The notes: generated from the letters alone by a model not told the origin. 64,000 bases of DNA from Streptomyces sp. C10-9-1 (GCF_024497955.1 NZ_JANHKP010000012.1:180958-244957), one strand, 5' to 3'; positions 45,747 to 54,240 are shown, counted from the stretch's first letter. Numbers and translations are program-made.

Positions 45747-46817
45747 ATGGCCTCCTCTGACCCGACGCCCGCCGCAGACCACCGCCCGCAGGGGGACGGC
45801 TCCGCCCCGCCGGCCCGCCCGCGCGTGCTCTCCGGCATCCAGCCGACCGCCGGCTCGTTCCACCTCGGCAACTACCTCGGTGCCGTCCGCCAGTGGGTCG
45901 CGCTCCAGGACACCCACGACGCCTTCTACATGGTCGTGGACCTGCACGCGATCACCGTCCCGCAGGACCCCGCGGAGCTGCGCGCCAACACCCGCCTCGC
46001 GGCCGCCCAGCTGCTGGCCGCCGGGCTGGACCCCGAGCGCTGCACCCTCTTCGTGCAGAGCCACGTGCCCGAGCACGCGCAGCTGGCCTGGGTGATGAAC
46101 TGCCTGACGGGCTTCGGCGAGGCCTCCCGGATGACGCAGTTCAAGGACAAGTCCGCCAAGCAGGGCGCGGACCGGGCGTCGGTCGGCCTGTTCACCTACC
46201 CGATCCTCCAGGTCGCGGACATCCTGCTGTACCAGGCGCACGAGGTCCCCGTCGGCGAGGACCAGCGCCAGCACATCGAGCTGACCCGCGACCTCGCCGA
46301 GCGCTTCAACAGCCGCTTCGGCCGGACCTTCACCGTGCCCAGGCCGCACATCCTGAAGGAGGTCGCGAAGATCTACGACCTCCAGGACCCGTCGATCAAG
46401 ATGAGCAAGTCGGCCTCCACCCCGAAGGGCCTGATCAACCTGCTCGACGAGCCCAGGACCACGGCGAAGAAGGTGAAGAGCGCGGTGACCGACACCGACA
46501 CCGTGATCCGCTACGACGCCGAGGCCAAGCCGGGCGTCAGCAACCTGCTCACCGTCTACTCCACCCTCACGGGTGCCTCCGTCGCGGAACTGGAGCAGAA
46601 GTACGAGGGCAAGGGCTACGGTGCGCTCAAGACCGACCTGGCCGAGGTGATGGTCGACTTCGTCACACCGTTCCGGACCCGGACCCAGCAGTACCTCGAC
46701 GACCCGGAGACGCTGGACTCGCTCCTCGCCAAGGGGGCGGAGAAGGCACGGAGCGTGGCCGCGGAGACCCTGGCCAGCGCATACGACAAGGTGGGATTCG
46801 TCCCGGCCAAGCACTGA
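45747..46817 (+). CDS. trpS: Tryptophanyl-tRNA synthetase
   Basis: A 356-residue class I synthetase. The HIGH-equivalent is in S-F-H-L-G-N-Y-L-G-A and the second motif is K-M-S-K-S. I-Q-P-T-A-G begins the catalytic fold. The ATG at 45747 is favoured over 45738 because GACAAT (45734-45739) looks like a -10 box that would make 45747 leaderless; no -35 is seen. Streptomyces often has two trpS genes, one indolmycin-resistant; which type this is cannot be told here. Confidence 0.95.
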   Translation: MASSDPTPAADHRPQGDGSAPPARPRVLSGIQPTAGSFHLGNYLGAVRQWVALQDTHDAFYMVVDLHAITVPQDPAELRANTRLAAAQLLAAGLDPERCTLFVQSHVPEHAQLAWVMNCLTGFGEASRMTQFKDKSAKQGADRASVGLFTYPILQVADILLYQAHEVPVGEDQRQHIELTRDLAERFNSRFGRTFTVPRPHILKEVAKIYDLQDPSIKMSKSASTPKGLINLLDEPRTTAKKVKSAVTDTDTVIRYDAEAKPGVSNLLTVYSTLTGASVAELEQKYEGKGYGALKTDLAEVMVDFVTPFRTRTQQYLDDPETLDSLLAKGAEKARSVAAETLASAYDKVGFVPAKH

Positions 46818-46836
46818 GGCCGCCGGGGCGGCACAT

Positions 46837-46867
46837 TGACGGCCCCCGCCGCGGACGCGGGCCGTCA
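46837..46867 (+). terminator. trpS terminator
   Basis: 9-bp arms TGACGGCCC with GGGCCGTCA around a GC-rich centre, 20 bp after the stop. Confidence 0.55.
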
Positions 46868-47058
46868 CGGCCCCGTCACGGAGCACTCCCGCGGCGGGGC
46901 CGGGACCACCGGCCCGAGTCCGAGGGCTCTGGCCACGACACGGGTGGAGCCGCCACACTGGCGGCGGACCCTCCGGTCCGCGCACGACCCGGCAGCGCCC
47001 CGGGCGGTGCGGACCGGGGACCGGCAGAACGACGACCGAGTACGCAGAGGAGAACGAC

Positions 47059-47637
47059 GTGGGGACCGTAACGCTCGGCGTTTCGATCGCGGTCCCGGAG
47101 CCACACGGCAGCCTGCTCCAGGACCGCCGCGCGGGCTTCGGGGACCCCGCCGCCCACGGCATCCCGACCCACGTCACCCTGCTGCCCCCGACCGCGGTGG
47201 ACGCCGCGCTGCTGCCCGCCGTCGAGGCGCACCTGGCGGCGGTCGCGGCGGGCGGCCGCCCCTTCCGGATGAGGCTGTCCGGCACGGGCACCTTCCGGCC
47301 GCTGTCGCCCGTGGTCTTCGTCCAGGTCGTCGAGGGCGGCTCCGCCTGCTCCTGGCTCCAGGAGCGGGTGCGGGACGCCTCCGGGCCGCTGGCGCGCGAG
47401 CTCCAGTTCCCGTACCACCCGCACGTCACGGTCGCCCACGGCATCTCCGAGGAGGCCATGGACCGGGCGTACGCGGAGCTCTCCGAGTACGCGGCCCAGT
47501 GGACCTGCTCCTCCTTCGCCCTGTACGAGCAGGGCGCCGACGCGGTCTGGCGCAAGCTGCGCACCTTCGCCTTCGGCGGCGGGATCGCCGGCGTCCCCGC
47601 GCAGGGCTCACCGGTGGACGAGCACGCCACCACCTGA
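47059..47637 (+). CDS. 2'-5' RNA ligase / 2H phosphoesterase family
   Basis: A 192-residue 2H-superfamily protein. The two HxT motifs are T-H-V-T-L-L-P-P (about 37-44) and P-H-V-T-V-A-H-G (about 121-128), spaced as usual. These enzymes hydrolyse or ligate 2',5'- or cyclic phosphodiesters of RNA or nucleotides; the physiological substrate here is unknown. GAGGAGA lies close to the GTG. It is a stable neighbour of trpS in Streptomyces, which may point to tRNA. Confidence 0.9.
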   Translation: MGTVTLGVSIAVPEPHGSLLQDRRAGFGDPAAHGIPTHVTLLPPTAVDAALLPAVEAHLAAVAAGGRPFRMRLSGTGTFRPLSPVVFVQVVEGGSACSWLQERVRDASGPLARELQFPYHPHVTVAHGISEEAMDRAYAELSEYAAQWTCSSFALYEQGADAVWRKLRTFAFGGGIAGVPAQGSPVDEHATT

Positions 47638-47745
47638 GCCCCGCCGCATCCCGGGAGCCCCGCTCCGCCCGGCGCTCTGTTCGACTCCTCCCCTCCCGGC
47701 GGGTCGCGGGTACTGCGCGCGCGCCCACCGGGTAGGCGTAGCCGC

Positions 47746-48795
47746 ATGGACTGGCTGATCAAGCTCCCCGTCGTCGGCCCTCTCGTGGAGCGCCTGATGC
47801 GCACCCACGCCTGGCGCAGCTACGAGACCCTCGACCGGGTGCACTGGACCCGGCTCGCCGCGGCCATCACCTTCCTGAGCTTCCTCGCCCTGTTCCCGCT
47901 GATCACGGTCGCCGCGTCGATCGTGGCGGCCACCCTGGACCAGAACGCGCTCGACACCCTGGACGAGAAGCTGTCGGAGCAGGTCCCGGGCATCTCCGAC
48001 CAGCTCGACATCGACGCCCTGGTCAGCAACGCCGCCACGGTCGGAGTGGTCGCCGGTGCGCTGCTGCTGCTGACGGGCGTGAGCTGGATCGGCTCCATGC
48101 GGGAGTGCCTGCGCGCGGTGTGGGAGCGCGACGACGAGGACGAGGGCAACCCGATCGTCCGCAAGGCCAAGGACCTCGGCGTGCTCGCCGGGCTCGGCGG
48201 CATCGGCCTCGCCTCCTTCGCCGCGTCCACCCTCGGCTCGTCGGCCGTCGGTCGCGCCGCGGACGTCCTGGACATCGGCGGGGGCGGTGCCGGGGGAGCG
48301 CTGCTGAGGGCGGCCGCCATCGCCGTCGCCGTGATGGCCAACTTCCTGATCCTGCTCTACCTGCTCACCCTGCTGCCCGGGGTGCGGCCGCCCCGCCGCC
48401 GCCTCGTGGTCGCCGCACTGATCGGAGCGGCCGGATTCGAGCTGCTGAAGTTGCTGCTCAGCGGCTATATCAGCGGGGTGGCCTCGCGGAGCATGTACGG
48501 CGCGTTCGGTGTGCCGATCGCCCTGCTGCTGTGGATCAACTTCACCGCGAAACTGCTGCTGGCCTGCGCCGCCTGGACCGCCACCCCCTCCAGGGAGGCC
48601 GCGGACGCCGACGGGTCCGCCGGCGGCGGCGAGGACGGCGGCGGTTCCGCGGGAGGCGGCGGGGGCCGGCCCCCGCACGCGGCCGACGGCCCCGGCGACG
48701 GCGTCGAGACACCCGCCGGACCCGTCACCGTCACCCGGCCCGTCACGGACGCGGGGGGTCCTCCCCCCGGTCGGGCAGGGGCCAGCGGCGCTTGA
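47746..48795 (+). CDS. YihY/BrkB family inner membrane protein
   Basis: A 349-residue polytopic protein with about six helices between residues 35 and 285. The family motif L-A-A-A-I-T-F-L-S-F-L-A-L-F-P-L-I is at residues 37-53 and Y-G-A-F-G-V-P-I-A-L-L-L-W-I-N near 255. It was once thought to be RNase BN; function is unknown. The last 65 residues are Gly/Pro-rich and overlap the convergent carboxypeptidase gene by 53 bp. TAGGCG 7 nt before the ATG is a possible leaderless -10. Confidence 0.9.
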   Translation: MDWLIKLPVVGPLVERLMRTHAWRSYETLDRVHWTRLAAAITFLSFLALFPLITVAASIVAATLDQNALDTLDEKLSEQVPGISDQLDIDALVSNAATVGVVAGALLLLTGVSWIGSMRECLRAVWERDDEDEGNPIVRKAKDLGVLAGLGGIGLASFAASTLGSSAVGRAADVLDIGGGGAGGALLRAAAIAVAVMANFLILLYLLTLLPGVRPPRRRLVVAALIGAAGFELLKLLLSGYISGVASRSMYGAFGVPIALLLWINFTAKLLLACAAWTATPSREAADADGSAGGGEDGGGSAGGGGGRPPHAADGPGDGVETPAGPVTVTRPVTDAGGPPPGRAGASGA

Positions 48796-50011
48796 CCAGG
48801 AACGCCGCGGCGGCCAGCAGGATCAGCACGCCGCCCGCGACGGCCAGCGCGATCCCCATGCCGCTCGACCCGGTCTGCGCGGCGGCCACCGGGTCGGACG
48901 GCCCGCTCGCGCCGTCCGCGTCCTCGCGCACCGGCTCGACGTCGCTCGGCTCCTCGGCCGACCGCGGGGCGACCAGCTCCCCGACCGGCGTCACCTTCCC
49001 CGAGGCGGCGAAGCCCCAGTCCAGGAGGCGGGCCGCCTCCTTGTAGACCGCCTGGCTCTCCTCGGAGTCCGGGTTCATCACCGTGACCAGCAGCACCCGG
49101 CCGTTCCGTTCGGCGACCCCGGTGAACGTGGAACCGGCGTGGGTGGTGTTGCCGTTCTTGACGCCCGCGATGCCCTTGTACGGGCTCACCCCGCTCTCCC
49201 CCGTGAGCAGGCGGTTGGTGTTCTGGATGGCGAAGCTCTCCCGCTTCTTGCCCGGCTTCTGCTCGCCCGGGAACTGCGCCGTCACCGTGGAGCAGTACTC
49301 CCGGAAGTCCTTCTTCTGGAGACCGCTGCGGGCGATCAGCGTCAGGTCGTAGGCGGAGGAGACCTGGCCCGGCTCGTCGTAGCCGTCCGGGGAGACCACC
49401 GTGGTGTCCAGGGCCTGGAGCTCCTCGGCGTGCGCCTGCATGTCCCGGACCGTCTTGTCGAGGCCGTCGTTCATGGCGGCCAGCACGTGCACCGCGTCGT
49501 TCCCGGAGCGGAGGAACACCCCGAGCCACAGGTCGTGCACCGAGTAGCTGTGGTCCTCCTTCACCCCCACCAGGCTGCTGCCCTCCCCGACGCCCGCGAG
49601 CTCCTCGTCGGTCACCGTGTGCACGGCGTCCTTGGGCAGCCTGGGCAGCAGCGTGTCGGCGAACAGCATCTTCATGGTGGAGGCGGGGGGCAGCCGCCAG
49701 TGGGCGTTGTGGCTCGCGAGGACCTGGCCGCTCTCGGCGTCGGCGACGATCCAGGACCGGCCGGTGACCTCCTTCGGCAGCACGGGCGCACCGGCACGGA
49801 GGTTCACCTGGGTGCCCGGCTTGCCGAGCTGGACACCGCCGACGGTGGACATGGCGGCCGGGGGCTGCGGCTGCTTCTTCTCCCCGGGCTTCTCGTCGTG
49901 CACCGCGGCGAGCGCGGGAGCGGTGGTCAGGGCGGGTACCAGCGCGGCGGCGGCGACCACCGGCGCGGCCCGCCGCACGGCGGCTTTGAGGGCGGCAGAC
50001 AGAGCAGACAC
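48743..50011 (-). CDS. dacA: D-alanyl-D-alanine carboxypeptidase (PBP5 type)
   Basis: A 422-residue type-5 low-molecular-mass penicillin-binding protein that trims the terminal D-Ala of peptidoglycan stems. After a signal peptide (1-36) the triads are S111-T-M-K114, S169-G-N171 and K-N-G (K-T-G in most PBP5). A C-terminal membrane helix with K-R-R-W anchor fits the tail-anchored Streptomyces type. I chose the GTG at 50011 because it puts the signal peptide at the N-terminus. Divergent from the SCO4848-type gene. Confidence 0.93.
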   Translation of the reverse strand: MSALSAALKAAVRRAAPVVAAAALVPALTTAPALAAVHDEKPGEKKQPQPPAAMSTVGGVQLGKPGTQVNLRAGAPVLPKEVTGRSWIVADAESGQVLASHNAHWRLPPASTMKMLFADTLLPRLPKDAVHTVTDEELAGVGEGSSLVGVKEDHSYSVHDLWLGVFLRSGNDAVHVLAAMNDGLDKTVRDMQAHAEELQALDTTVVSPDGYDEPGQVSSAYDLTLIARSGLQKKDFREYCSTVTAQFPGEQKPGKKRESFAIQNTNRLLTGESGVSPYKGIAGVKNGNTTHAGSTFTGVAERNGRVLLVTVMNPDSEESQAVYKEAARLLDWGFAASGKVTPVGELVAPRSAEEPSDVEPVREDADGASGPSDPVAAAQTGSSGMGIALAVAGGVLILLAAAAFLVKRRWPLPDRGEDPPRP

Positions 50012-50132
50012 GGACGAGAACGTACAGGGCGCACCGGAAAATATGGAGATCGGCCCGCTGACCCGCCGGGGCCGACGCCGGGACGGAGCACCCCGGGGCA
50101 CGGGCCGACCCGGCGCCCGCGATACTTGACCC

Positions 50133-50387
50133 ATGAAGCTCAGCCGCCCGGTGTCCTGGTTCCTGCTCGCCTTCGGGGCGTGGAGCTGGTTCATCTGGAT
50201 CTCTTTCGTCAGGAATCTCTACAAGGACGGGAGCGGGCTGGCCTTCGACGACGCGGGCGAGGCGACCGGCTACTTCTGGGTCCATCTGCTGCTGGCCGTG
50301 ACGTCCTTTGTCCTGGGGACGGTTGTAGGGGCCATCGGGTTGCGCGGCGTGCGCGCCCTGCGCCGTGAGCGCACCGACAAGGGGTAG
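50133..50387 (+). CDS. SCO4848-family membrane protein
   Basis: An 84-residue protein with two membrane helices (W-F-L-L-A-F-G-A-W-S-W-F-I-W-I-S at 9-24; F-W-V-H-L-L-L-A-V-T-S-F-V-L at 48-61 and on). Function unknown; it is a conserved actinobacterial family named after the S. coelicolor member in the same position. GATACT (50121-50126) lies 6 nt before the ATG and there is no ribosome site, so the message is probably leaderless. The metallophosphoesterase gene follows 12 bp later. Confidence 0.87.
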   Translation: MKLSRPVSWFLLAFGAWSWFIWISFVRNLYKDGSGLAFDDAGEATGYFWVHLLLAVTSFVLGTVVGAIGLRGVRALRRERTDKG

Positions 50388-50399
50388 GGGAAACCGTCC

Positions 50400-51746
50400 A
50401 TGGTGGCTGTCGCCGTGCTCGTGATCATTCTGGTCGTCGCCGTGTTCGCCGGAGCGCACTGGTACGTGTGGCGTCGCCTGGTCCGCGACACCACCGCTCC
50501 CCGCAGCGCGGTCCGCCGCCTCGGCACGGCGGCGATCTGGGTGCTGCCGGTGCTGACCGTCGGCGCGTTCACCGCCGGGCGCGTCGACGCGCCCTTCTGG
50601 CTGGAGCAGGTCCTGGCCTGGCCCGGCTACCTCTGGCTCCCGGTCCTGCTCTACGTGATCCTGGCCCTGCTCGTCGGCGAGGTCGTCCGCCCGCTGCTGA
50701 TGCGGTTCCTCGCCCGCCGCGGGCGCGGAGCGTCCGTGCCCGCCGCCGAGGCCGCCGCGCCCGCGGAGGCGGCCGTGGGGGCCGCCGCCGTTCGGGCCGG
50801 AGCGGGCGCCGGAGCGGCCCCCGCCCCCGCCGCGCCCCCGGCACCGGCCGGCCCGCCCGCCGCGACGGGCCCCGGGGGCCCGGACACCGCCCCGCCCCCC
50901 GCGGCCCCGCCCGCCGGACCCTCGCGGCGCCTGTTCGTCTCCCGCGTGGTCGGCGGCGCCGCCGCGGCCGCCGCGCTCGGGACCGTCGGCCACGGCACCT
51001 ACGGCGTGCTGCGCGGCCCCCGCGTCAAGCGGGTCACCGTGCCGCTGGCCAAACTGCCGCGCGCCGCGCACGGCTACCGGATCGCGGTCGTCAGCGACAT
51101 CCACCTCGGCCCGATCCTGGGCCGGGCCCACACCCAGCGCATCGTGGACGCCGTCAACGCGGCGCAGCCGGACCTGGTCGCGATCGTCGGCGACATGGTC
51201 GACGGCACGGTCGAGAACCTCGGCCCGGCCGCCGAGCCGCTGACGCAGCTCCGCGCCCGCCACGGCTCGTTCTTCGTGACCGGCAACCACGAGTACTTCT
51301 CCGGCGCCGACGCCTGGGTCGACCACGTGCGCGAGCTGGGCCTGCGCCCGCTGCGCAACGAACGCGTCGAGATCGCGGGCGGCTTCGACCTCGCGGGCGT
51401 GGACGACGTCGCGGGCGAGTCCTTCGGCCAGGGCCCGGACTTCGCCGCGGCACTGGGCGACCGGGACCGGGCCCGCGCCGCCGTCCTGCTGGCCCACCAG
51501 CCCGTGGTGATCCACGACGCCGTGGAGCACGGCGTGGACCTCCAGCTCTCCGGCCACACCCACGGCGGGCAGCTCTGGCCCGGCAACCACCTCGCCGAGC
51601 TGGCCAACCCGACGGTCGCCGGGCTGGAGCACTACGGCGACACCCAGCTCTACGTCACCCGCGGCGCGGGCGCCTGGGGGCCGCCGGTCCGGGTCGGAGC
51701 CGAGTCGGACATCACCCTCGTCCAGCTCGCCTCCCGCCGGGCCTGA
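50400..51746 (+). CDS. Membrane-anchored metallophosphoesterase
   Basis: A 448-residue protein. Four hydrophobic helices lie within residues 1-105. A 70-residue Ala/Pro linker and a twin-Arg-like S-R-R-L-F-V-S-R follow. The calcineurin-like domain (about 215-448) has all motifs: S-D-I-H-L-G-P, G-D-M-V-D-G, G-N-H-E-Y, A-H-Q-P and G-H-T-H-G-G-Q. This is the YkuE/YaeI-like branch, thought to hydrolyse lipid-linked or UDP-linked phosphates at the membrane. Cotranscribed with the SCO4848-type gene. Confidence 0.93.
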   Translation: MVAVAVLVIILVVAVFAGAHWYVWRRLVRDTTAPRSAVRRLGTAAIWVLPVLTVGAFTAGRVDAPFWLEQVLAWPGYLWLPVLLYVILALLVGEVVRPLLMRFLARRGRGASVPAAEAAAPAEAAVGAAAVRAGAGAGAAPAPAAPPAPAGPPAATGPGGPDTAPPPAAPPAGPSRRLFVSRVVGGAAAAAALGTVGHGTYGVLRGPRVKRVTVPLAKLPRAAHGYRIAVVSDIHLGPILGRAHTQRIVDAVNAAQPDLVAIVGDMVDGTVENLGPAAEPLTQLRARHGSFFVTGNHEYFSGADAWVDHVRELGLRPLRNERVEIAGGFDLAGVDDVAGESFGQGPDFAAALGDRDRARAAVLLAHQPVVIHDAVEHGVDLQLSGHTHGGQLWPGNHLAELANPTVAGLEHYGDTQLYVTRGAGAWGPPVRVGAESDITLVQLASRRA

Positions 51747-51767
51747 GCACCGGGAGGCAGGGGCACA

Positions 51768-51785
51768 CGGCCGGGGCCCCGGCCG
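51768..51785 (+). terminator. Possible terminator after the metallophosphoesterase
   Basis: Perfect 18-bp palindrome CGGCCGGGG/CCCCGGCCG, 21 bp after the stop. Confidence 0.45.
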
Positions 51786-51936
51786 CGCCGCTCCGCGGGG
51801 CTGCACGGCCGGTCGGGGCGTGTCACCCGCCGGCGTTGGACGGTGCACCGGCACTGCTGCTCAGCTGGGCGAGGACCGCCCCGACCGACCTGAGCGAGGT
51901 GCCCCGGTGGCGCCCCCCCGTCCTGAGGAGGTACGC

Positions 51937-52029
51937 CTGACCTCCTTCAAGAGCTACACCGGCCAGTGCCTGCCGCTGCACGACCTCAGGGTGCTGATCG
52001 GACGCAACGGCAGTGGCAAGGCCGTGGCG
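51937..52029 (+). pseudogene. 5' remnant of an AAA/SMC-like ATPase gene
   Basis: The frame reads L-T-S-F-K-S-Y-T-G-Q-x-L-P-L-H-D-L-R, then V-L-I-G-R-N-G-S-G-K-A-V-A-L. This is the N-terminus of RecF/SMC-like AAA ATPases, whose P-loop normally continues G-K-S/T-N-A-L. Homology stops right after the Walker lysine, at about 52020. From there the sequence is the 3' end of the minus-strand TetR gene. A GAGGAG lies upstream and the expected start codon reads GTA instead of GTG. Only about 31 codons remain of a gene that is usually over 300 codons. Confidence 0.7.
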
Positions 52030-52030
52030 C

Positions 52031-53035
52031 TCAGGTGCGGGCCGAGGGTCCGGAGGGCTTCTCGCCGCCGGCCCGCCCGGGTCCGGGCCCCTCGTCCCCC
52101 GGTTCGTCCCGCCTCGCCTCCGCCCCGGTCCCGCCGCCCGCTCCCGCGGTGCGGCGGGAGGCCGCCGCCTGGGCCATCCCGGGGAGGAAGTCGCTGAACA
52201 GCTCGTGGACTTCGCGTACCAGCGGCCGCAGCACCCGGAAGCGGGCCAGCGCCACGCCGCGCCCGGTGAGGCGGGCGCCCCGTACGGCGAGGCGGCGGCT
52301 GCGCTCGCTGCCCTCGGAGCGGTCGAACACCCAGTACAGGACCAGGCCCATCTGCGAGAGCCACATCAACTCGGGCAGGATGTCCCGCAGTTCCTCGGCC
52401 ACCTTCGCCTTCGATCCGGCGAGCACCTCCCGGTGGATCGCGATGGCCGCCTCGCGGGCATGCTCGGACTCGGGGGAGAAGGGGCTCAGCGGGCTCTCCG
52501 GGTCGGCGGCGTTCTTGAAGAACTGCGCGGCGAACTCGTGGTAGGGCGCGGCGATGTCGAGCCAGGCGGTGAGCACCCCGGCCATCCGCGCCTCGAAGTC
52601 CTTCTCCGCTTCCAGCACGGGCCGGACCGCGACGCGGTGCTCCTCGGCGATCCGGTCGTAGAAGCCCTGGACGAGGTGTTCCTTGGAGGCGAAGTAGTAG
52701 TAGGCGTTCCCGACGGAGACCCCGGCCTCCTTGGCGATGGCCCGCATCGTGGTCTTGTCGTAGCCGCGCTCCTGGAAGAGCCGCAGGGCGGTCTCCAGGA
52801 TCAGGGTCCGGGTCTGCTCGCTCTTCGGGGTCCGGGCCTCGCCGGACGCGGGCGCCTTGGCCGCGGAGTCCCCGGACGCCGCAGGGCTCCCGGACGCCGC
52901 GGCGCCCCCGGACGCCTTGGGCTTCCCCGGCGCCGCGGCGCCCCCCGCCGCCGCGGTGCCGGGAGAGGCCCCGGCGCCGGCGGACGCCGGGGTGCCGGGG
53001 GTGGTCGGGGTGCCGGGGGACTTCGCGTTGCTCAC
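52031..53035 (-). CDS. TetR-family transcription regulator
   Basis: A 334-residue TetR regulator, longer than usual (about 200-230). Residues 1-60 are a Pro/Ala/Gly/Ser low-complexity arm. The HTH follows (about 70-115): I-L-E-T-A-L-R-L-F-Q-E-R-G-Y-D-K-T-T-M-R-A-I-A-K-E... and S-V-G-N-A-Y-Y-Y-F-A-S-K. The rest is the helical ligand domain and a disordered Gly/Arg tail. GTG at 53035; another GTG two codons upstream. Third gene of the operon that carries the two palindromic operators, so probably autorepressing. Confidence 0.9.
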   Translation of the reverse strand: MSNAKSPGTPTTPGTPASAGAGASPGTAAAGGAAAPGKPKASGGAAASGSPAASGDSAAKAPASGEARTPKSEQTRTLILETALRLFQERGYDKTTMRAIAKEAGVSVGNAYYYFASKEHLVQGFYDRIAEEHRVAVRPVLEAEKDFEARMAGVLTAWLDIAAPYHEFAAQFFKNAADPESPLSPFSPESEHAREAAIAIHREVLAGSKAKVAEELRDILPELMWLSQMGLVLYWVFDRSEGSERSRRLAVRGARLTGRGVALARFRVLRPLVREVHELFSDFLPGMAQAAASRRTAGAGGGTGAEARRDEPGDEGPGPGRAGGEKPSGPSART

Positions 53036-53046
53036 GGGCACCGAGC

Positions 53047-53490
53047 CTAACCGGGTGCGGCGCACTGCTCGCCACAGGGAGCGGTGCTCTCCGGTGCGGC
53101 TGCGGACGGCGTCGGGCCGCCCGCGGTGCCCGGCCCCCGGGCCGCGCGGTACTTCGCCGCGGCGAGCATCGTGGCGCGGACGAACGGCGCCCCGGCCGGG
53201 GTGGCCAGCCAGTGGGCGCGCGGCCGGTGCCCGGCCAGTGCCCACAGGCAGACGACCCAGGCGGCCTGGCCCGTCCACACCTGACCGCGGTCGCCGATGA
53301 CGGTGATCTCGCGGAGGGTGCGGGCGTGGTCCAGCTCCGGGAAGCGGCTCCGTGCGGCGGCGGAACCGGCGGCCACCGCCCGCAGCGGGGTGAGCTGCGG
53401 CTGCCGCAGCAGCCAGTTCCTGAGGTGGACGCAGAGCCCGCAGTCCGCGTCGTAGAGGATCGTGAGCCCCGACACCGGTGTGCTCAGCAT
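53047..53490 (-). CDS. DCC-family thiol-disulfide oxidoreductase
   Basis: A 147-residue protein of the DUF393/DCC family. L-Y-D-A-D-C-G-L-C places the CxxC redox pair at C17 and C20. The middle matches the family (A-A-R-S-R-F-P-E-L near 50). Two more cysteines lie in the C-terminal E-S-T-A-P-C-G-E-Q-C-A. The ATG at 53490 is two codons after a GTG that overlaps the stop of the upstream gene (GTGA). Substrate unknown; the membrane partner suggests a role at the membrane. Confidence 0.88.
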   Translation of the reverse strand: MLSTPVSGLTILYDADCGLCVHLRNWLLRQPQLTPLRAVAAGSAAARSRFPELDHARTLREITVIGDRGQVWTGQAAWVVCLWALAGHRPRAHWLATPAGAPFVRATMLAAAKYRAARGPGTAGGPTPSAAAPESTAPCGEQCAAPG

Positions 53491-53492
53491 GG

Positions 53493-53942
53493 TCACACCT
53501 GCGCGGTGCCGGCGGCGGGCGGGTTCCAGGGGGCGGGGGCGGCGTCCGACTGCCTGGTCCACCCCTGGGGGCCGACCGGCGGCGTCTGCTCGCGCTCCAT
53601 GACGCCCCGGCGCCGGATCCTGTTGAGGACGTAGACGTTGCCGAGGTGCATCACGCCGAGGACCAGCAGCACCACACCGATCTTCACCGACAGCGCCTCG
53701 AACAGCCCCCGGGCGTCGGCGACGGCCTCGGCGGCCTTGAGGTAGAGGGCCACGAAACCGAGGTTCACCAGGTAGAAGCCCACGACGAGCAGATGGTTGA
53801 CGGCATCGGCGAGCTTCTCGTTCCCCTTCAGCACGTCGGCGAGGAAGATCTTCCCGTTCCTGCTGAGGGTCTGCGCCACCCAGACGGTGAGCGCCCCGCT
53901 GATCAGCAGGTAGACGACGTACGCGATGACAGTGAGGTCCAT
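53493..53942 (-). CDS. Hypothetical tetraspan membrane protein
   Basis: A 149-residue protein with about four membrane helices between residues 4 and 110 (V-I-A-Y-V-V-Y-L-L-I-S-G-A-L; H-L-L-V-V-G-F-Y-L-V-N-L-G-F; V-V-L-L-V-L-G-V-M-H-L-G). A short cytoplasmic tail ends it. No named family is recognised. The ATG at 53942 has an AAGGGAGG ribosome site 6 nt upstream; a longer start at 53969 would lie inside the operator. First gene of the operon with DCC and TetR. Confidence 0.85.
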   Translation of the reverse strand: MDLTVIAYVVYLLISGALTVWVAQTLSRNGKIFLADVLKGNEKLADAVNHLLVVGFYLVNLGFVALYLKAAEAVADARGLFEALSVKIGVVLLVLGVMHLGNVYVLNRIRRRGVMEREQTPPVGPQGWTRQSDAAPAPWNPPAAGTAQV

Positions 53943-53955
53943 CCCCCACCCTCCC

Positions 53956-53969
53956 TTGAACCTGTTCAA
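53956..53969. promoter_or_regulatory. Proximal operator of the TetR operon
   Basis: Perfect palindrome TTGAAC-CT-GTTCAA, located between the transcription start and the ribosome site of the first gene. Confidence 0.75.
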
Positions 53970-53984
53970 AAGCTGGCGGTGACG

Positions 53985-54013
53985 ACTCTAGACCTCCTTT
54001 TGAACATGTTCAA
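53985..54013 (-). promoter_or_regulatory. Promoter of the TetR operon with distal operator
   Basis: On the minus strand TTGAAC (54013-54008) and TAGAGT (53990-53985) are separated by exactly 17 bp. The -35 box is one arm of a second palindrome, TTGAAC-AT-GTTCAA (54000-54013). A regulator bound there would cover the -35 box. Confidence 0.8.
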
Positions 54014-54240
54014 GCCGAGGGTTCGCCGGTTGCGGGGCGGGGGTGGGGGCCGTGTGCTCCGTGCGGGGGGCGCGTGGCGGCGGTGGGGCGGGTGCGCCCG
54101 CCCGAAGCGGTGAATATGCCCCCGGAATGGGGTGATGCGCGGGAGGCGCCCGGTCTCCGGGGCAGAGCTGCCCTTGATCATCTTCTCCGGTCCGGGCGGC
54201 GCCCCCGGCGCCCGCCCGCGCCCCCACACGAAGGAACGCC
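54014..54240. other. Region upstream of the RCC1 gene
   Basis: No gene is seen. An AAGGA ribosome site precedes the GTG at 54241. No convincing -10/-35 pair was found for the plus strand. Confidence 0.4.
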
